Shown here piece after piece: positions 1-11,339 of a DNA stretch of 25,945 bases. The position numbers and the translations under genes are program-made. The stretch comes from Nephromyces sp. MM_2019 (taxonomy: Eukaryota > Apicomplexa > Aconoidasida > Nephromycida). Each line of letters starts with the position of its first letter. Position 1 is the first letter of the stretch. The stretch spans positions 1 through 25,945 of the forward strand of contig JADHZB010000604.1 of the NCBI GenBank assembly GCA_015657535.1, read 5' to 3'. Below the pieces are notes generated by a model. That model saw nothing but the letters and a program-made list of their open reading frames with translations, had not been told where the DNA came from and searched no databases.

Positions 1-135
1 AATATATAAAATATATAGATCTTTAACTATGTTTTTAAGGATAATAATTTACACATTTTTATATATATAATGAATTATAAATAAATTAATTATAAAGGGT
101 AAAAATACACGCACATACAAGTACGCAATTAAAAA
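1..135. other. AT-rich 3' flank of the acyl-CoA enzyme gene
   Basis: This short stretch lies downstream of the minus-strand stop codon. It contains TA runs and no coding signal. It probably holds the 3' UTR; no specific polyadenylation signal can be assigned. Confidence 0.4.
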
Positions 136-224
136 TTAACGAATTGCATTGACACCAAAAATCAAACGGCCTGCTAATAAAGTATTGACATCATAAGTTC
201 CCTCATATGTGTACAATGCCTATG

Positions 225-260
<36 letters not shown>

Positions 261-1793
261 CTCTATGAGTAGGGATATATTTATATGTAAAAATGTGTAT
301 GAGTATTTGCTTTTTTTTATCAAGGTATATAGCGCTTGTGTATATAAAGGGGTATGTAAGAAATAATTTCAAATAATGGTAAAGAGGTATATAAGATTAA
401 TAGCATATATTACACTACCCTCAATACACACGCACACATACTCCCTTAATAGACAATCCCATCCCTACAATACATATACCCCCTCTTTCTCCCCCCATAC
501 ACACACTAACCCACCCACCCATATACACACACACACACACACAACCAATCACCCATATACACACACACACACACACAACCAATCACCCATACGCCCACCC
601 ACACACACAAACGCCCCCACACACACACCTCTGCATCTAGGAAAGAAATGGCTACACCATAGTCCATTACTATACCATTTCCTCCACAAACTTCACGGCA
701 TATGGCAGCCCCCTCTCTACACATTTTACTGCAGGAAGCTTTAGCTAGGGCAATTTGTTTCATTGATGCTTCCTTTTGGTCCATTAATTTTGCAATGTGT
801 AATGATGTCAATAAGCTATTCTATAGAGGGATGAAATGTGTATGCATGTGTGTGTGAGGGGGAGGGGGGGTTTGAATGGGGGTATGTGTGTTGTTAATGA
901 TTAATCAATTTTTGAGTGAGTTATATATCTGTTTGGGTTTAATTAGCTGATTATATATACACCTTAAATTATCTATTTATCTATATTATATATGTAGGTT
1001 GTTATTAATAACTATATATATATATATTTGTGTGTGTGTAGGTATGCAAAAATGTATCTCTATACCTGTAGCAGTCCTAAAACTCTCATTAACTTTTCTT
1101 GGATAAGTTGAAATGAAATTATTTTTTTATTAAATTGATATCGTTGTGTGCAATATGATACAGCTCGTTCATAGGCACCTATATATATATATATAAGTGT
1201 GTGTGTGTGTAATGTGTGAAATTGTAAGTTTGATATCCTTGTGTGTGTGTAAATCCAGATTGATATTTTTTTATGTAAATTAATCTTTTAATTGAGTATA
1301 TATATATATGTGTGTGTCTATGTGTGTGTGAATTGACTTGTATAGTTTTGATGAGATGATTTATACCTAGTAATACACCCGCACACCCAAAGGCAACTAG
1401 GGCCCGTGTGTACTCCAATAATTTGGCTGTACTTTGATTGAAACCATCTGCAGGTAGACGATTTTCTTCGGGTACAAAGCAATTTTCAAATCTAAATATT
1501 ACAGACACACACAAACATATTATATATGAGTAGTGTGTGTTGAAATATGGGTTCAGATGTGTGTAGGTGTGGGAAAAATGTGTATTAGTAAGAATATTGT
1601 ATATATATTTGACCTGAATGTATATGTTATATATATGTATATATATATGTTTATTTATGTTATAAAATTAAAATATAAATTAATGTGTGTGTTACCTCAT
1701 ATTAGCATTTTGTACAATTCGGAGTGATGCCTTATTTTGTATAATTGAAGTATGAAAGCCTGGTGAACCTTTCTCCTATTAATTGTACACACA

Positions 1794-1836
<43 letters not shown>

Positions 1837-4442
1837 TGTGTGTATGTATTGGGACAATTATACAAACCAGTATCTAACAGTGTTTTAGAAATACATGAAA
1901 TACATAGGAATATGATAATTCACACATATAGCTATAATAATGATCTAGTGACATACACATATTACACACACAATGCACATTATTTGCACCTAAAATATAC
2001 ATATTCTTATATACTATACCATTACACACACTAAGTACTCACAACATACTAAATTAGATACTGCATATGCATTATGTTATACTATAGACACACACAACAT
2101 ACGTATAAAAAAACACATTATATACACACTATATTACACACAATATACACACTAGATTACAATTATACATACACTAAATTACACATACACAATCAAATAA
2201 AGTGTGTGTGTATTGTGTTTATAATTATGTGTGTGTGCTTACCACAACAAAACCATTGACTTCCATTGTTTTCAAATTTCGGGCCCAAACGACAACATAG
2301 TCTGCTGACGCCCCATTTCCAATCCAACGTTTTTTACCATTAATCAACCAACCACCATTATAGGGTGTTGCTAAAGAATATGTGTGTGTGTGTAAATGTG
2401 TGTGTGTAAATGTGTGTATGTGTGTGGGTGTGTCTATGTGTGTGTGCATTACCTGTCGTGGCAAGGGAAGTCGCATCACTCCCAAATTCAGGCTCAGTCA
2501 AAGCAAAGCATCCGAGCTTTTCATATTTGGCCATCTATGGGATTAAATACACATTTACATATTTACAAATTTACACATTTACATCTACCATTGCACACAC
2601 ACAGGTATGCATATAATTAAAGATATATCTAACCTTCACATGCACATTATACTTATGTGGATTTATATGTGCTCTTTACTTACGAAGACATGTATTTTTG
2701 TGTGTGCGCTTGTATATGTATATACAATGCGTGTGTGTTAAGAAAAAATTAAAAAATAGTGATTATATGTATTTGTGTGTGTTGAATTACAGGGATTATA
2801 AATCGTCTTCTTTGATCTTCTGTTCCCAGTTGATAAATCGAGCCCATTGACAGGCCATTGTGTATAAGATATTCTGTACCAAATGAGGCGTCTAAACGAA
2901 AAGCTTCAATAGTGGCTAACATTGCCTGCACGCATGATAGGCCAGCACCACCTAATGAGTAAAATGTGTAAGGTTAAAAAGGTAATGTTTGTGTGTAGCC
3001 CAAAATTTTACATAGAGTGATGTATAAGTATGACCTGAAATATCTTAGAGAGGTGTCGGTGGTGTGCACATAAGATTAGGGGGAATTGACAATGTATGGG
3101 AGAAGTGTGTTACAAGAGTGTGGCGGTGTGTATATTTTGGGTATATCCAAGTTTGTATTATGTGTGTGGGATTGTGTTTGGTGTTTGTTAAATACTGTAT
3201 ATTGGGGGTGTATAGTGTGTATTGGGGTGTATAGTATGTATTGGGGGTGTATAGTGTGTTGTGCATCTGTTTAAGGATGAGCATGTGTGTGTATTAAATA
3301 TGTTAGAAACTTTCACTATTAAATGTGTAATCTTTTGATACTAAAGTTTATACAATAAGAGCTAATCTTGCAAAATTTTAATATAAATCATAAGAGCGTA
3401 TATAAACACACACACAAACACATTTTTTATGAACTTTTTGTGAGTAATTTTACCATGTGTAGATATATCAAATCCTCCATAGCCCACATGTTTATATAAT
3501 TTAGCTAATTGGGGGGAAGTGCTGGCTGTTTCATAAAGTGAAATAAAATCAATATTAGTCGACTGACAACGTTTCCTAACTTCTTTATGAAATTCATTTT
3601 CCTTTTCAGTGAGTTGTTTGTTAAATTTTAAAGTCTTTATTGCATCATATTTTTCTAAATGTTATTTGGAAAATGTAGTGTGTGTGTGGTTGTGTGTTTG
3701 TGTTTGTGTGTGTCTGTATATCATGTGTGTAGTTACGTGTGTCTGTGTAGTGTGATGAGCGTTGTGTGAATGTTATGTGTTCAAGGTTTTGTGAAAATAT
3801 TTTATGGGTGAACTGGTGTAAGTGAATTTGTGCGAAGATGTGTTGTACGGTTACTGTGTGTATAGGTATTGTATGTGTGTGAGTGATGTGTATACAAATT
3901 TTTTTTGCACATGTGTATGAAATTATATTAAACTTTTTATATGTGTAAACCTTAATAATATATTGATTACAATAACATTCACAGTAACCTATTATACCCT
4001 AATCAATGAGTTGATTTGAATAATATGATGTTCATGAATCACTATAAGGTAGGAATAAGCTTGAAATTTACAGTATATATATATATATCTATATATATAT
4101 ATGCTTTATCTGTGAAAACAAATTCTCTCATTTCCCTTATAAGATGCAAACTAGAATTAGGGTGATGAATTATCAAAAATGCCTCAAAATTACAAACATT
4201 TGATGCTCTAGAAATAAGCTTGATGTGCACAACATACCTCAAAATTAAACACAGTTTACATGTTAGAAATACGGTTGATGCACTAGTCAATATACCTCAA
4301 AATTACACACATTTACACTCAATTTGTCTGATATGTTTGAGTAGTTACCTTCAAGAAAGATTTGAGGGTATGTTCCTTCAGGCACCGATGTCTTTGGGGC
4401 CCTAAAATGTGAGGTCACCATAGCAGCACGTTTGTTTTCCAT
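136..4442 (-). CDS. Acyl-CoA dehydrogenase / ACX4-like short-chain acyl-CoA oxidase, 10 exons
   Basis: FAD enzyme of fatty-acid beta-oxidation that desaturates acyl-CoA at C2-C3. Exons on the minus strand: 4442-4349, 3654-3454, 2951-2791, 2534-2453, 2370-2243, 1775-1696, 1491-1367, 1178-1066, 820-629, 219-136. All introns are GT-AG, the phases agree throughout, and the product is 419 aa (the family is usually 380-440). Visible family marks are FALTEPEFGSD (about residues 162-172, the first acyl-CoA dehydrogenase signature), GGWLINGKKRWIGN at the FAD/substrate-site strand, CGGNGI (about 373-378) and YTYEGTYDVN near the end, whose Glu (about 398) sits at the catalytic-base position of the glutaryl-CoA dehydrogenase/ACX4 group. 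The NKASLRIVQN stretch favours plant-type ACX4 over glutaryl-CoA dehydrogenase (inference). The C-terminus NAIR is not a PTS1 signal and no clear transit peptide is seen, so location is open. Introns of 82-694 nt are packed with CA/GT and TA repeats. The start is the first ATG of exon 1; an upstream non-coding exon cannot be excluded. Confidence 0.9.
517..584. repeat. 34-bp tandem repeat, two perfect copies, in last intron of acyl-CoA gene
   Basis: Copies occupy 517-550 and 551-584. Each is ACCCATATA, a CA run and ACCAATC. Degenerate CA/CCC-rich sequence follows to about 628. The intron donor on the minus strand (GTGTGTGTG) is itself part of the CA/GT tract, so the repeat abuts the splice site. 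Confidence 0.85.
1795..1831. repeat. (TA)n microsatellite
   Basis: A run of alternating TA about 35 bp long inside intron 5 of the acyl-CoA gene. Similar TA runs occur at about 229-255, 4497-4527, 5698-5712 and 5751-5769. Confidence 0.9.
3187..3262. repeat. Minisatellite with TATTGGGGGTGTATAGTGTG-type unit
   Basis: Three to four imperfect copies of a unit of roughly 20-25 bp (TATTGGGG(G)TGTATAGTRTG) lie in intron 2 of the acyl-CoA gene. The unit is strongly strand-asymmetric: G-rich on the plus strand, so the transcribed gene carries the C-rich version. Confidence 0.75.
4182..4318. repeat. Diverged 55-58 bp tandem repeat anchored by CCTCAAAATT
   Basis: CCTCAAAATTA recurs at 4182, 4237 and 4295, each followed by a similar ACACA..TTGATG..CTAG-like stretch. 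The repeat is in intron 1 of the acyl-CoA gene, close to exon 1. It is not a simple microsatellite and has diverged between copies. Confidence 0.6.
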
Positions 4443-4492
4443 TTTGAGTTGTATGTGTGTGTGTATATTTAAATTTTGTAAGATATTTAATT

Positions 4493-4530
<38 letters not shown>

Positions 4531-5574
4531 GACTAAATTAGATGATCAAGAGGTGCAACTTTGTTATAAGTATATATTTAAGATGTAGAATTTAAAAAAC
4601 TTAATAGAACAGTGATTGTATCTGGTAAGAAATAAGATGTGCTATAATGAGCGTTATTATAAAGATTTAAATTAAGTTGAATTAATTATAATATAAAATA
4701 CAATCCCAATCTTGAATTCTGAATTCAATGATATATAGATGTGTATTTTTATGTTTATATGTTTATTTTTTGTAAATGTGGATGTGTGTGGCTATGCAAC
4801 AATGATACCAAGTTTAGAAAGGTATATAAATTTTGATATATGTGTTGTGCTAAATTATAATAAACGTATATGTATATTTATATATATGTAAACACATAAT
4901 CATATATAGTTTAGTATATCTACTCAAGTGTGTGAAAAGCTTTATATAGTTGTATTACATATACATTATATACCATATATGTATAAAGTTTTGTATATAT
5001 ATATATATATAAATGTATGTGTGTTTTATATGTATATAAGCTTAAGTATATATATATATATGTGTGGTGAGGTTTTGAGTGACATATAAAAGATCAAGTA
5101 AAAAAAATGAACCCAATATTTTGTTTATATATATTATAATTGAGTTGTTATATAATCAATTTTGATCAAAATAGATTTACCCCATAAAAAAGAGAAATTT
5201 TGACTATTTATACAAAGCCATCAAAATCAATTAATTCTCAATCAAATATGTTAAAAAAATCCTTTCAGATTTTATTGAGAAAAATTGGTAAAATATATCT
5301 TGCAAAAAAATTATTTATAATTTTTTTTTTACTAAAATTATCTTCAATTATAAAGATTTTAACTTATATATTTGTTTGATAATATTTTATTTTTCTCTTA
5401 AAAATCTACAAATATATATATACATGCGCACATGCTTATGTGTGTGTACACTTGTCTATGTATATGTATGTGTATGAGTTTGTTTATGTGAATGTGAATG
5501 GTACGTATGTATGTGTATATATATCCGTATGTATATACACATCCATACATTTATACATGTGTAGGTATTTGCGC
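4443..5574. other. Gene-poor intergenic stretch with TA and GT repeats
   Basis: This is the 5' side of the minus-strand acyl-CoA gene. It is extremely AT-rich with several TA runs and short GTGT tracts. I see no supported coding exon. It probably contains the promoter, but no motif can be assigned. Confidence 0.5.
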
Positions 5575-5631
5575 ATGTATAGATTGTTTGATAGCTATCA
5601 AAAAGTACTAAGAGACTTTCCAAAGGAAAAT
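5575..5631 (+). CDS. Candidate first exon of a small LYR-motif-like protein (tentative)
   Basis: An ATG at 5575 opens 19 codons reading MYRLFDSYQKVLRDFPKEN, then a plausible GTATGA donor at 5632. The SYQKVLRDFP stretch loosely resembles the first helix of LYR-motif mitochondrial proteins (small factors for Fe-S cluster and respiratory complex assembly), where a Tyr and basic residues precede a Phe-Pro. I could not find the following exons with matching phase, so this may be chance. The surrounding sequence is AT/GT-repeat rich. Confidence 0.2.
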
Positions 5632-6980
5632 GTATGAGATAAAATATACATGTGGCTACACAAAACATATTCACAACTATAATAATACAAGGCAGTTATA
5701 TATATATATATATTACAAAACTTATAAATTTTACTAGAATTCATCATTCCATATATATATATATATATACATACAACTAATTACCTTGTAAATGTGAAAT
5801 TTTGTGCTTGTGTATTTTTTAAGATTTTTAAATACAATTTGTGGAATTTATCCTGTTTTGATTTTCCTAAGTATATTTTGGAGATTAACACTATAAATAG
5901 AGGAATTTCATGACTGTTTTAACTCTTGAAAATGTGCTGAATGAAATATAACTAAATAAATTAAATGCTAAAATTTTGTTTTATTTCCTCTTTAACAGTG
6001 AATTTTTCGCTGATAAATAGATGATTAGTTAAAGATTTTTTTGCACAGACAAGTTACTCGGAATTAGAACATTTGAGAGAATGATAAAATGTGTATAAAT
6101 TTTTAAAGTATATAATATGTTGGTGAGAGTATCTCAAATTTTTTGTACAAATAATTTAATAAATTTGAATAGATAAAAATCCTTACTTTATATCACCAAT
6201 TAAAAGTCAAAACTACATTTCTCACACCTTTTAATTTTAATAATACGTATTTAGAGCTTATTATTTCCGAATTTTAAAAGATATATATATAAATTGATAG
6301 ATAAATTGATTCTTTTTTAATTTTCTAATAAGTAAAAATTACATAGGAAGGTGCTTAACAATTTGATGTTGCTTCTTTTTGTAAGAAAGTCACATTAACT
6401 TTGTAAACTGAAAGCTATCTTAAGAAACCTATTTATATTATGTAAATATCTAATGCTTAAATAATTCAAAGTTTTAATAATTATTTTTTCTGCGTATATT
6501 TAGCAATACATATTGTTTAGAGAGATTGCTTAAAATTTCCATTTAATTTGTTTTGAAATAATTTCAAGATCAACAGTTTTAACCTCAACACTACATATTT
6601 GAAAATTATTTTTCATTAATAATGAAATTCAATTATCAAGTTGAGATATAGATAAACTTTAACAGTATCTGTATTAAAATGAGAAAGGTAAATTTCGTTT
6701 TAGGTCTAAAGCAATTAAAAATTGTTATTTTAAATAATTCGCATATATTATATTTTAAAAGCGTAGAAGGTGCTTAAAAGTTAAGTAGATGCTGATATAT
6801 TACCTATTTCATGAAAATTTACAATTAACCAAGCTATAAAAGCTAATTTGACAATAAGGGAAAATTAAAATTATAAAGGAAAACAAAAATATATAAATTT
6901 ATGATTTGAAGACTTATTGAAATAGTTTTGACATACAAATCCAGCTAATTAAAGTTTGCACACAGATTAAGAATGTTTTA

Positions 6981-7020
6981 GGAGAAATTCTCCAGCTGGC
7001 TATAAGCAACGATTTGCCAG
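6981..7020. other. Two adjacent short hairpins
   Basis: GGAGAAATTCTCC (6981-6993) is a near-perfect palindrome. Directly after it CTGGC (6996-7000) pairs with GCCAG (7016-7020) across a 15-nt loop. GC pairs are unusual in this AT-rich surrounding. The function is unknown and chance is possible. Confidence 0.3.
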
Positions 7021-7546
7021 AAAATAACTAATCTGGGCTATTATTGCACTGTTTCATTGAAGATAAAAGCTTATGTATTACTAATTTGTTATAATAGTGC
7101 ACGAATGTTTGTTTTGTAAATGCAATGAAAAATTTTAAGAATGCGTACTGAGAACAAAAAAACTATTCAAACACTTTAAATACAGCATTAGTGTTGTAAC
7201 AAGTGAACCTGTCTGTGTCTTAATACAAAGAGTTAATATTTTTGATAAATTTTCAGTATCACACAATAGTGCTTGTGTGAGCTTATTTTAGTGGGATTGG
7301 AGAAAAAGAAAGATATAATTCAATTTTGATTTTATTTGCTTAGTTTTATAAATAATCATCAATATAGATCATTTCAATTTTATCTTATATTTTGATAGAT
7401 TTGAAAAATAAAGTTGTATTTGTGATTATACATATACTGATATAGATATGATATTATACATCTATACTTAAAGGGCTATTAGAATATTAACACCAATAGG
7501 AAAAATTCAAACCACACAAACGCATTTGAAAGATTATTTCTAACAA

Positions 7547-7628
7547 AAGGTGCTGATAGAGTTATTATAACTCGACAGCGCCCTTATACAAAAAGTGTCA
7601 TTCTAACTCAATTACACACATAAGGGCG
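7547..7628. other. Alternative hairpins, possible structured RNA element
   Basis: AAGGTGCTG (7547-7555) can pair, with a bulge, with CAGCGCCCTT (7576-7585). It encloses a perfect GAGTTA/TAACTC stem (7559-7564 with 7568-7573). The same 3' arm, CGCCCTTAT (7579-7587), is also an exact inverted repeat of ATAAGGGCG (7620-7628). Two mutually exclusive folds are therefore possible. It lies about 200 bp past the stop codon of the minus-strand RluA homologue, so it could be in that mRNA's 3' UTR or in a separate transcript. Confidence 0.35.
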
Positions 7629-7824
7629 TCTTCATTTGATAGAGCTCAAAACTTAGAATAATTATATATATAAATAGGTTAAAGTAGGGTTATAGAGTGT
7701 GTATGTACACAAATGACTAATGACAAGCATAACCTATTTGATTCGTGTGTGCTTGATAGTGTTTAAAAAATAGACTCAGTTAAGAGAAATTAGGATATAT
7801 AGAAAATATGATGCTTCTGCATTA

Positions 7825-10765
7825 TTATGAAAAATCAGTATTATGTACAAGCTTCCACTCAGTCGGAAAATCTAGTTCAAATTGGTAAATTTGCCCATTA
7901 TGAGGGTTTAATGGATCCCTTAAGCATAATTGATAAAGCTGAATGTAAATAAGTGAATTAGATAATCTTCTCTGATGTAATAGTTCAATTTCTTTTTGAG
8001 GTCTGCTTTGTTTCAAGTTGAAGTTGTGATTTGTTATTTCTTTGGTGTCAGTTTCGATCCCAAATGATGGTATTTCAAGGTTATAGTCATCATTGTGAGT
8101 TGAATTTATTTCGAGTTCATCGTTTTCATATCCAAATGGGTCCCCTAGTTTATAATTGATGTTGGGCTTTTGATTTATGTTACTATTGATAAGGTCGTCA
8201 ACAAGCCAGTGATTGAATTTAGGGTGATATAAATAATCACCATAAATAGGGCAGCCAGCTTCTGAAAATTGTACCTGAGAGATGTGTTTAGATGCATGAT
8301 TAACTCAATATTATAGGCTTCAATATTGGGTGTAAGAGAGCTATTTCGCTTATTATGAATTAGATTTTAATTAGATATTTTATTAGTTATGCTAGATGTT
8401 TAAATTGTGAGCTGTTTATATTTTAAGTTACTCGTAATTGATGAGGTGCATTTGTGTGCATGTTAACATCATATAAGGCTGTTTTGAAATGTTCCCCTTG
8501 ATCAGGTAAAGATTTGCCAATTGATTGTAGCTCAAATGATAAGGATGCTGGTACGGACATATGACTATATTTTGCCTCACAACTCATGGCCAAAATACTC
8601 TGATGTTTTATTTAAGAAGTAATAGAATTGTTTAATGTAGTTTTAATTTTTTAACATTTCAAATCAATCTAAATGTTTATAAACAGATATTTAAGCACTA
8701 AATTTAGCCTCATGATAATTTGTGATAAATAAGTGAATCCAAGAAGTTAACTTTAAAACTTTAATGCTTATTTTTAGTACTTAAAATTCTGTGAGATTTA
8801 AGGGGTTACCTTTCTCAGTGTGTTATTGAAGATATGTGGAAAACTTTCATTTTGAACAAATCGACGAAGCTTAGAAGGTGAAAAATGTAATAAAATGTTC
8901 ATTCCTTCTTCAAATTCTTGAATGTTATTGGTTCTCTTTCGTAGTTTGCTTGAACGGGCAGTTCTTCTTACATTTGCCATTAGCCTGTATATAAGGTTCA
9001 AAATTTTCTGATTAAGTATTCTTTTAATGCTTTAATTTTGCAAAGCATATATAACCAAGATTCGTCCTAGAATTTTGATCAAATAGAATGGTAAAAAGCA
9101 TTGAAATAAATAGAAATGAAACAGTTACTTGTCAATATCTAGTTGGCTATCTGTTGTGTGTGCTCGACTTTTTAGTGAATACTTAAATGGTCGTGATTGA
9201 ATATTCGTTTCAAGTTTTCCATCGCTTTTTAAAGTAGCACCATCGTCTTCCCAGAGAGATCCAAATTGTTTGATACGGTTCTATGAGGAATAGTTAAGCA
9301 GCATAGAAATATATTGTAGTTAGAGGTATTCTTAAATTGAAGCCAAGATATCGTTTCACTTATTATCAGCAAGTATCAGAAATCAAAACTTACCGAAGTC
9401 AGCATTGTAGATGATTCGTAATGCATACGTTTATTGGTTTTCTCATGTACACCTGGTTTATGTGAAATGTCAGCAAGGCATCGATACCTGCACCCTATTT
9501 TCCCATTCTTAAACGAAGACTCTGCAAAAATGGGTATTTTATTTTATGTTTTTCGAGATCTAATGTTAGTAATATTATAGGATAAAGATGTATGGATAGA
9601 ATTCGCACGTAAAGCTATAGAGTTAGTTTACAAAAGAGCTACGATTCTTAATTAGTAGATGGATTGTATAATAATTTGAAGTTCACTCATTAACGAGTGT
9701 TATTATTAAATATATACATTCTATCGAATCCTAGGTCATTTTTTCAAAATGCTTTGATCATACACAAATTTTTGCATGTGTAATTAAAACAATGCAAAGG
9801 CCAATGAGTTTTATGTAACTCAACATCCTTAAGGTATTTTGTTTATGTTGGTTAAATTGAAGTTACTTGATTACTTATACCTACGCATGTCAAAAGCTAG
9901 TGGCAATTCATTAATACATATATAATACAGCCTAAATCAAAAAATGAAACTGGTAACTAACTGAGTATATGATACATGGGAGCATCAGTCGCCACTATAA
10001 TTAGTCCTGCATTGTCCCTGCCCATGGGTAGAGGAAACCAAACCTTACCCTGAGGCGTGAATGGCTCAAGTATTTTTGAAACAGTCGCCGCTCCCGAAGA
10101 TTTGTCAAGTGACCATTTGTGTGGCTTCTGTATAACAAACCAACGGTCTGTGTATCTCCCGAAAATGAGAGAAATTTCGGTTGTAATTGGTGTCCATTTC
10201 ATCAGTTTAAATACGATGATACCTATCAAGATAGCAACATTAAAAAGCTTATGTCCTAAACAAGCTGTTGATAACAATGAGCTCACAATTGTTGTGTGAC
10301 ACTAGAATATTTAATAACATCAAACCTTGTTTCAATAGTTTCAATAATATCCAATCACTAGACTATACTAGTGAACTAACTGAAATTATTCTTGAATTAG
10401 CAAAATGATGCAGCAATCACCGTGTACTTGTGAGTTAAGCGCTTATAATACTTACTTCAATAAATGGCCGTTGATTCCAAATTTCGTTATTGAAGACTTT
10501 AATATATTGAGCTTTTTCAAAATAATTTTTATGTTAAATTGGCTAACAATTACTTAAAAATTGTTTCAAATACCCAGTCGAAACGTATAATCTCAATGGA
10601 AAATTATTTCCAAATTTAAACCAGGCATAGAGATGCATAAGGTCTATTGGATGATTGTTAGAGCTAGCTAAAATGTAAACATTTGAAATTAATCCCTTGA
10701 TGAAGCAATATGATTTATCCGATTTAAACAAGTGTGAAACTTTTATTTCCAAATTATTACGAGAG
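7825..10765 (-). CDS. RluA-family pseudouridine synthase homologue, probably catalytically inactive; 5' end uncertain
   Basis: Exons on the minus strand: 10765-10554, 10511-10456, 10301-9962, 9521-9394, 9280-9129, 8984-8810, 8599-8432, 8274-7825. Phases agree across all junctions. RluA enzymes isomerise uridine in rRNA/tRNA. The fold is recognisable from YTDRWFVIQKP (about 10168-10136, the strand before the active site), GRDNAGLIIVATD, PHQLRVQF...GCPIYGDYLY (across 8450-8230, equal to the HQIRVHL...GHPIxGDxLY motif) and a C-terminal strand LNPHNGQIYQFELDFP. The active-site motif HRLDxxTSGL reads LPMGRDNAGL, so the catalytic Asp is Gly (codon 10022-10020). It is therefore more likely a structural or assembly factor than an enzyme (inference). 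The exon at 10765-10554 and the 42-nt intron after it are less certain (acceptor AAAAAG). No initiator ATG was found, so more exons must lie upstream. A PTPRQ-like acidic/Asn-rich insert (about 8170-8040) separates the last two conserved blocks. Confidence 0.7.
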
Positions 10766-10789
10766 CTAAAGAGGCACAGATTTTAAATA

Positions 10790-11330
10790 CATTGAAATAT
10801 GACTGAAATTATTACCCTTATTCTATAACATTGAGGTAGTAAACCAAGATCTATAGGATACTTAACAACGGTTATTCGAGTGTTTTATATATAGGTTAAC
10901 AAAACTCTATGCAAAATTAAAGCTGGCTAATGGTTCACAAGTGAAACTATAAGCAAAAAGACAGCTTTAATTGCTTGAGTTAATTAGCTGAATGATTTTA
11001 GGATGATTTAAGCACTCAACTTACATTACCTTTTGCGAGTCGTGAGAATTTTTAAGTTTACCTAACAGGCATGTTTCAATTGTTACTACTTTAACATAAG
11101 ATATAGATAGACACTAACTTGTGATCATCTAATATTTAGCTACGTAAACTGATTCACGTAATTCTAATAGGCATATTTGTATAGTGAATAAGACCAAACG
11201 TGTTCAAGCATATTTATCTCCTCATATAGTTTAATTACTTTGCACATGGATTGCCTTATTTCACTCGTTTTATTCGTAATCTCATGATATTGATCATATT
11301 TAAAACCAACATATATAAGCTTTTTACTAT
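10790..11330 (-). CDS. Coding-like exons upstream of the RluA homologue (gene boundary unresolved)
   Basis: Three minus-strand stretches read like exons. About 11330-11239 gives KKLIYVGFKYDQYHEITNKT and continues to SMCK before a GTAATT donor. About 11090-11030 gives VVTIETCLLGKLKNSHDSQK before a GTAATG donor. About 10888-10827 gives ITVVKYPIDLGLLPQCYRIR before a GTAATA donor. I could not join them in consistent phase with each other or with the exon starting at 10765. They may be the N-terminal extension of the RluA homologue or a separate small gene. No family was recognised. Confidence 0.4.
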
Positions 11331-11339
11331 TTTCAGATC

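Larger units (their letters stand above)
5632..7824. other. Intergenic region, no supported gene
   Basis: The microsatellites stop near 5.8 kb. The rest is AT-rich unique sequence with stops in all frames. One strong-looking acceptor (CTTTAACAG before 5999) has no open frame of useful length after it. Two places with unusual secondary-structure potential are at 6981-7020 and 7547-7628; they are listed separately. Confidence 0.5.

Noticed and set aside
10057..10299. An 80-residue plus-strand open frame
   Set aside because: It is antisense to the RluA-homologue exon 10301-9962, which has recognisable family motifs.
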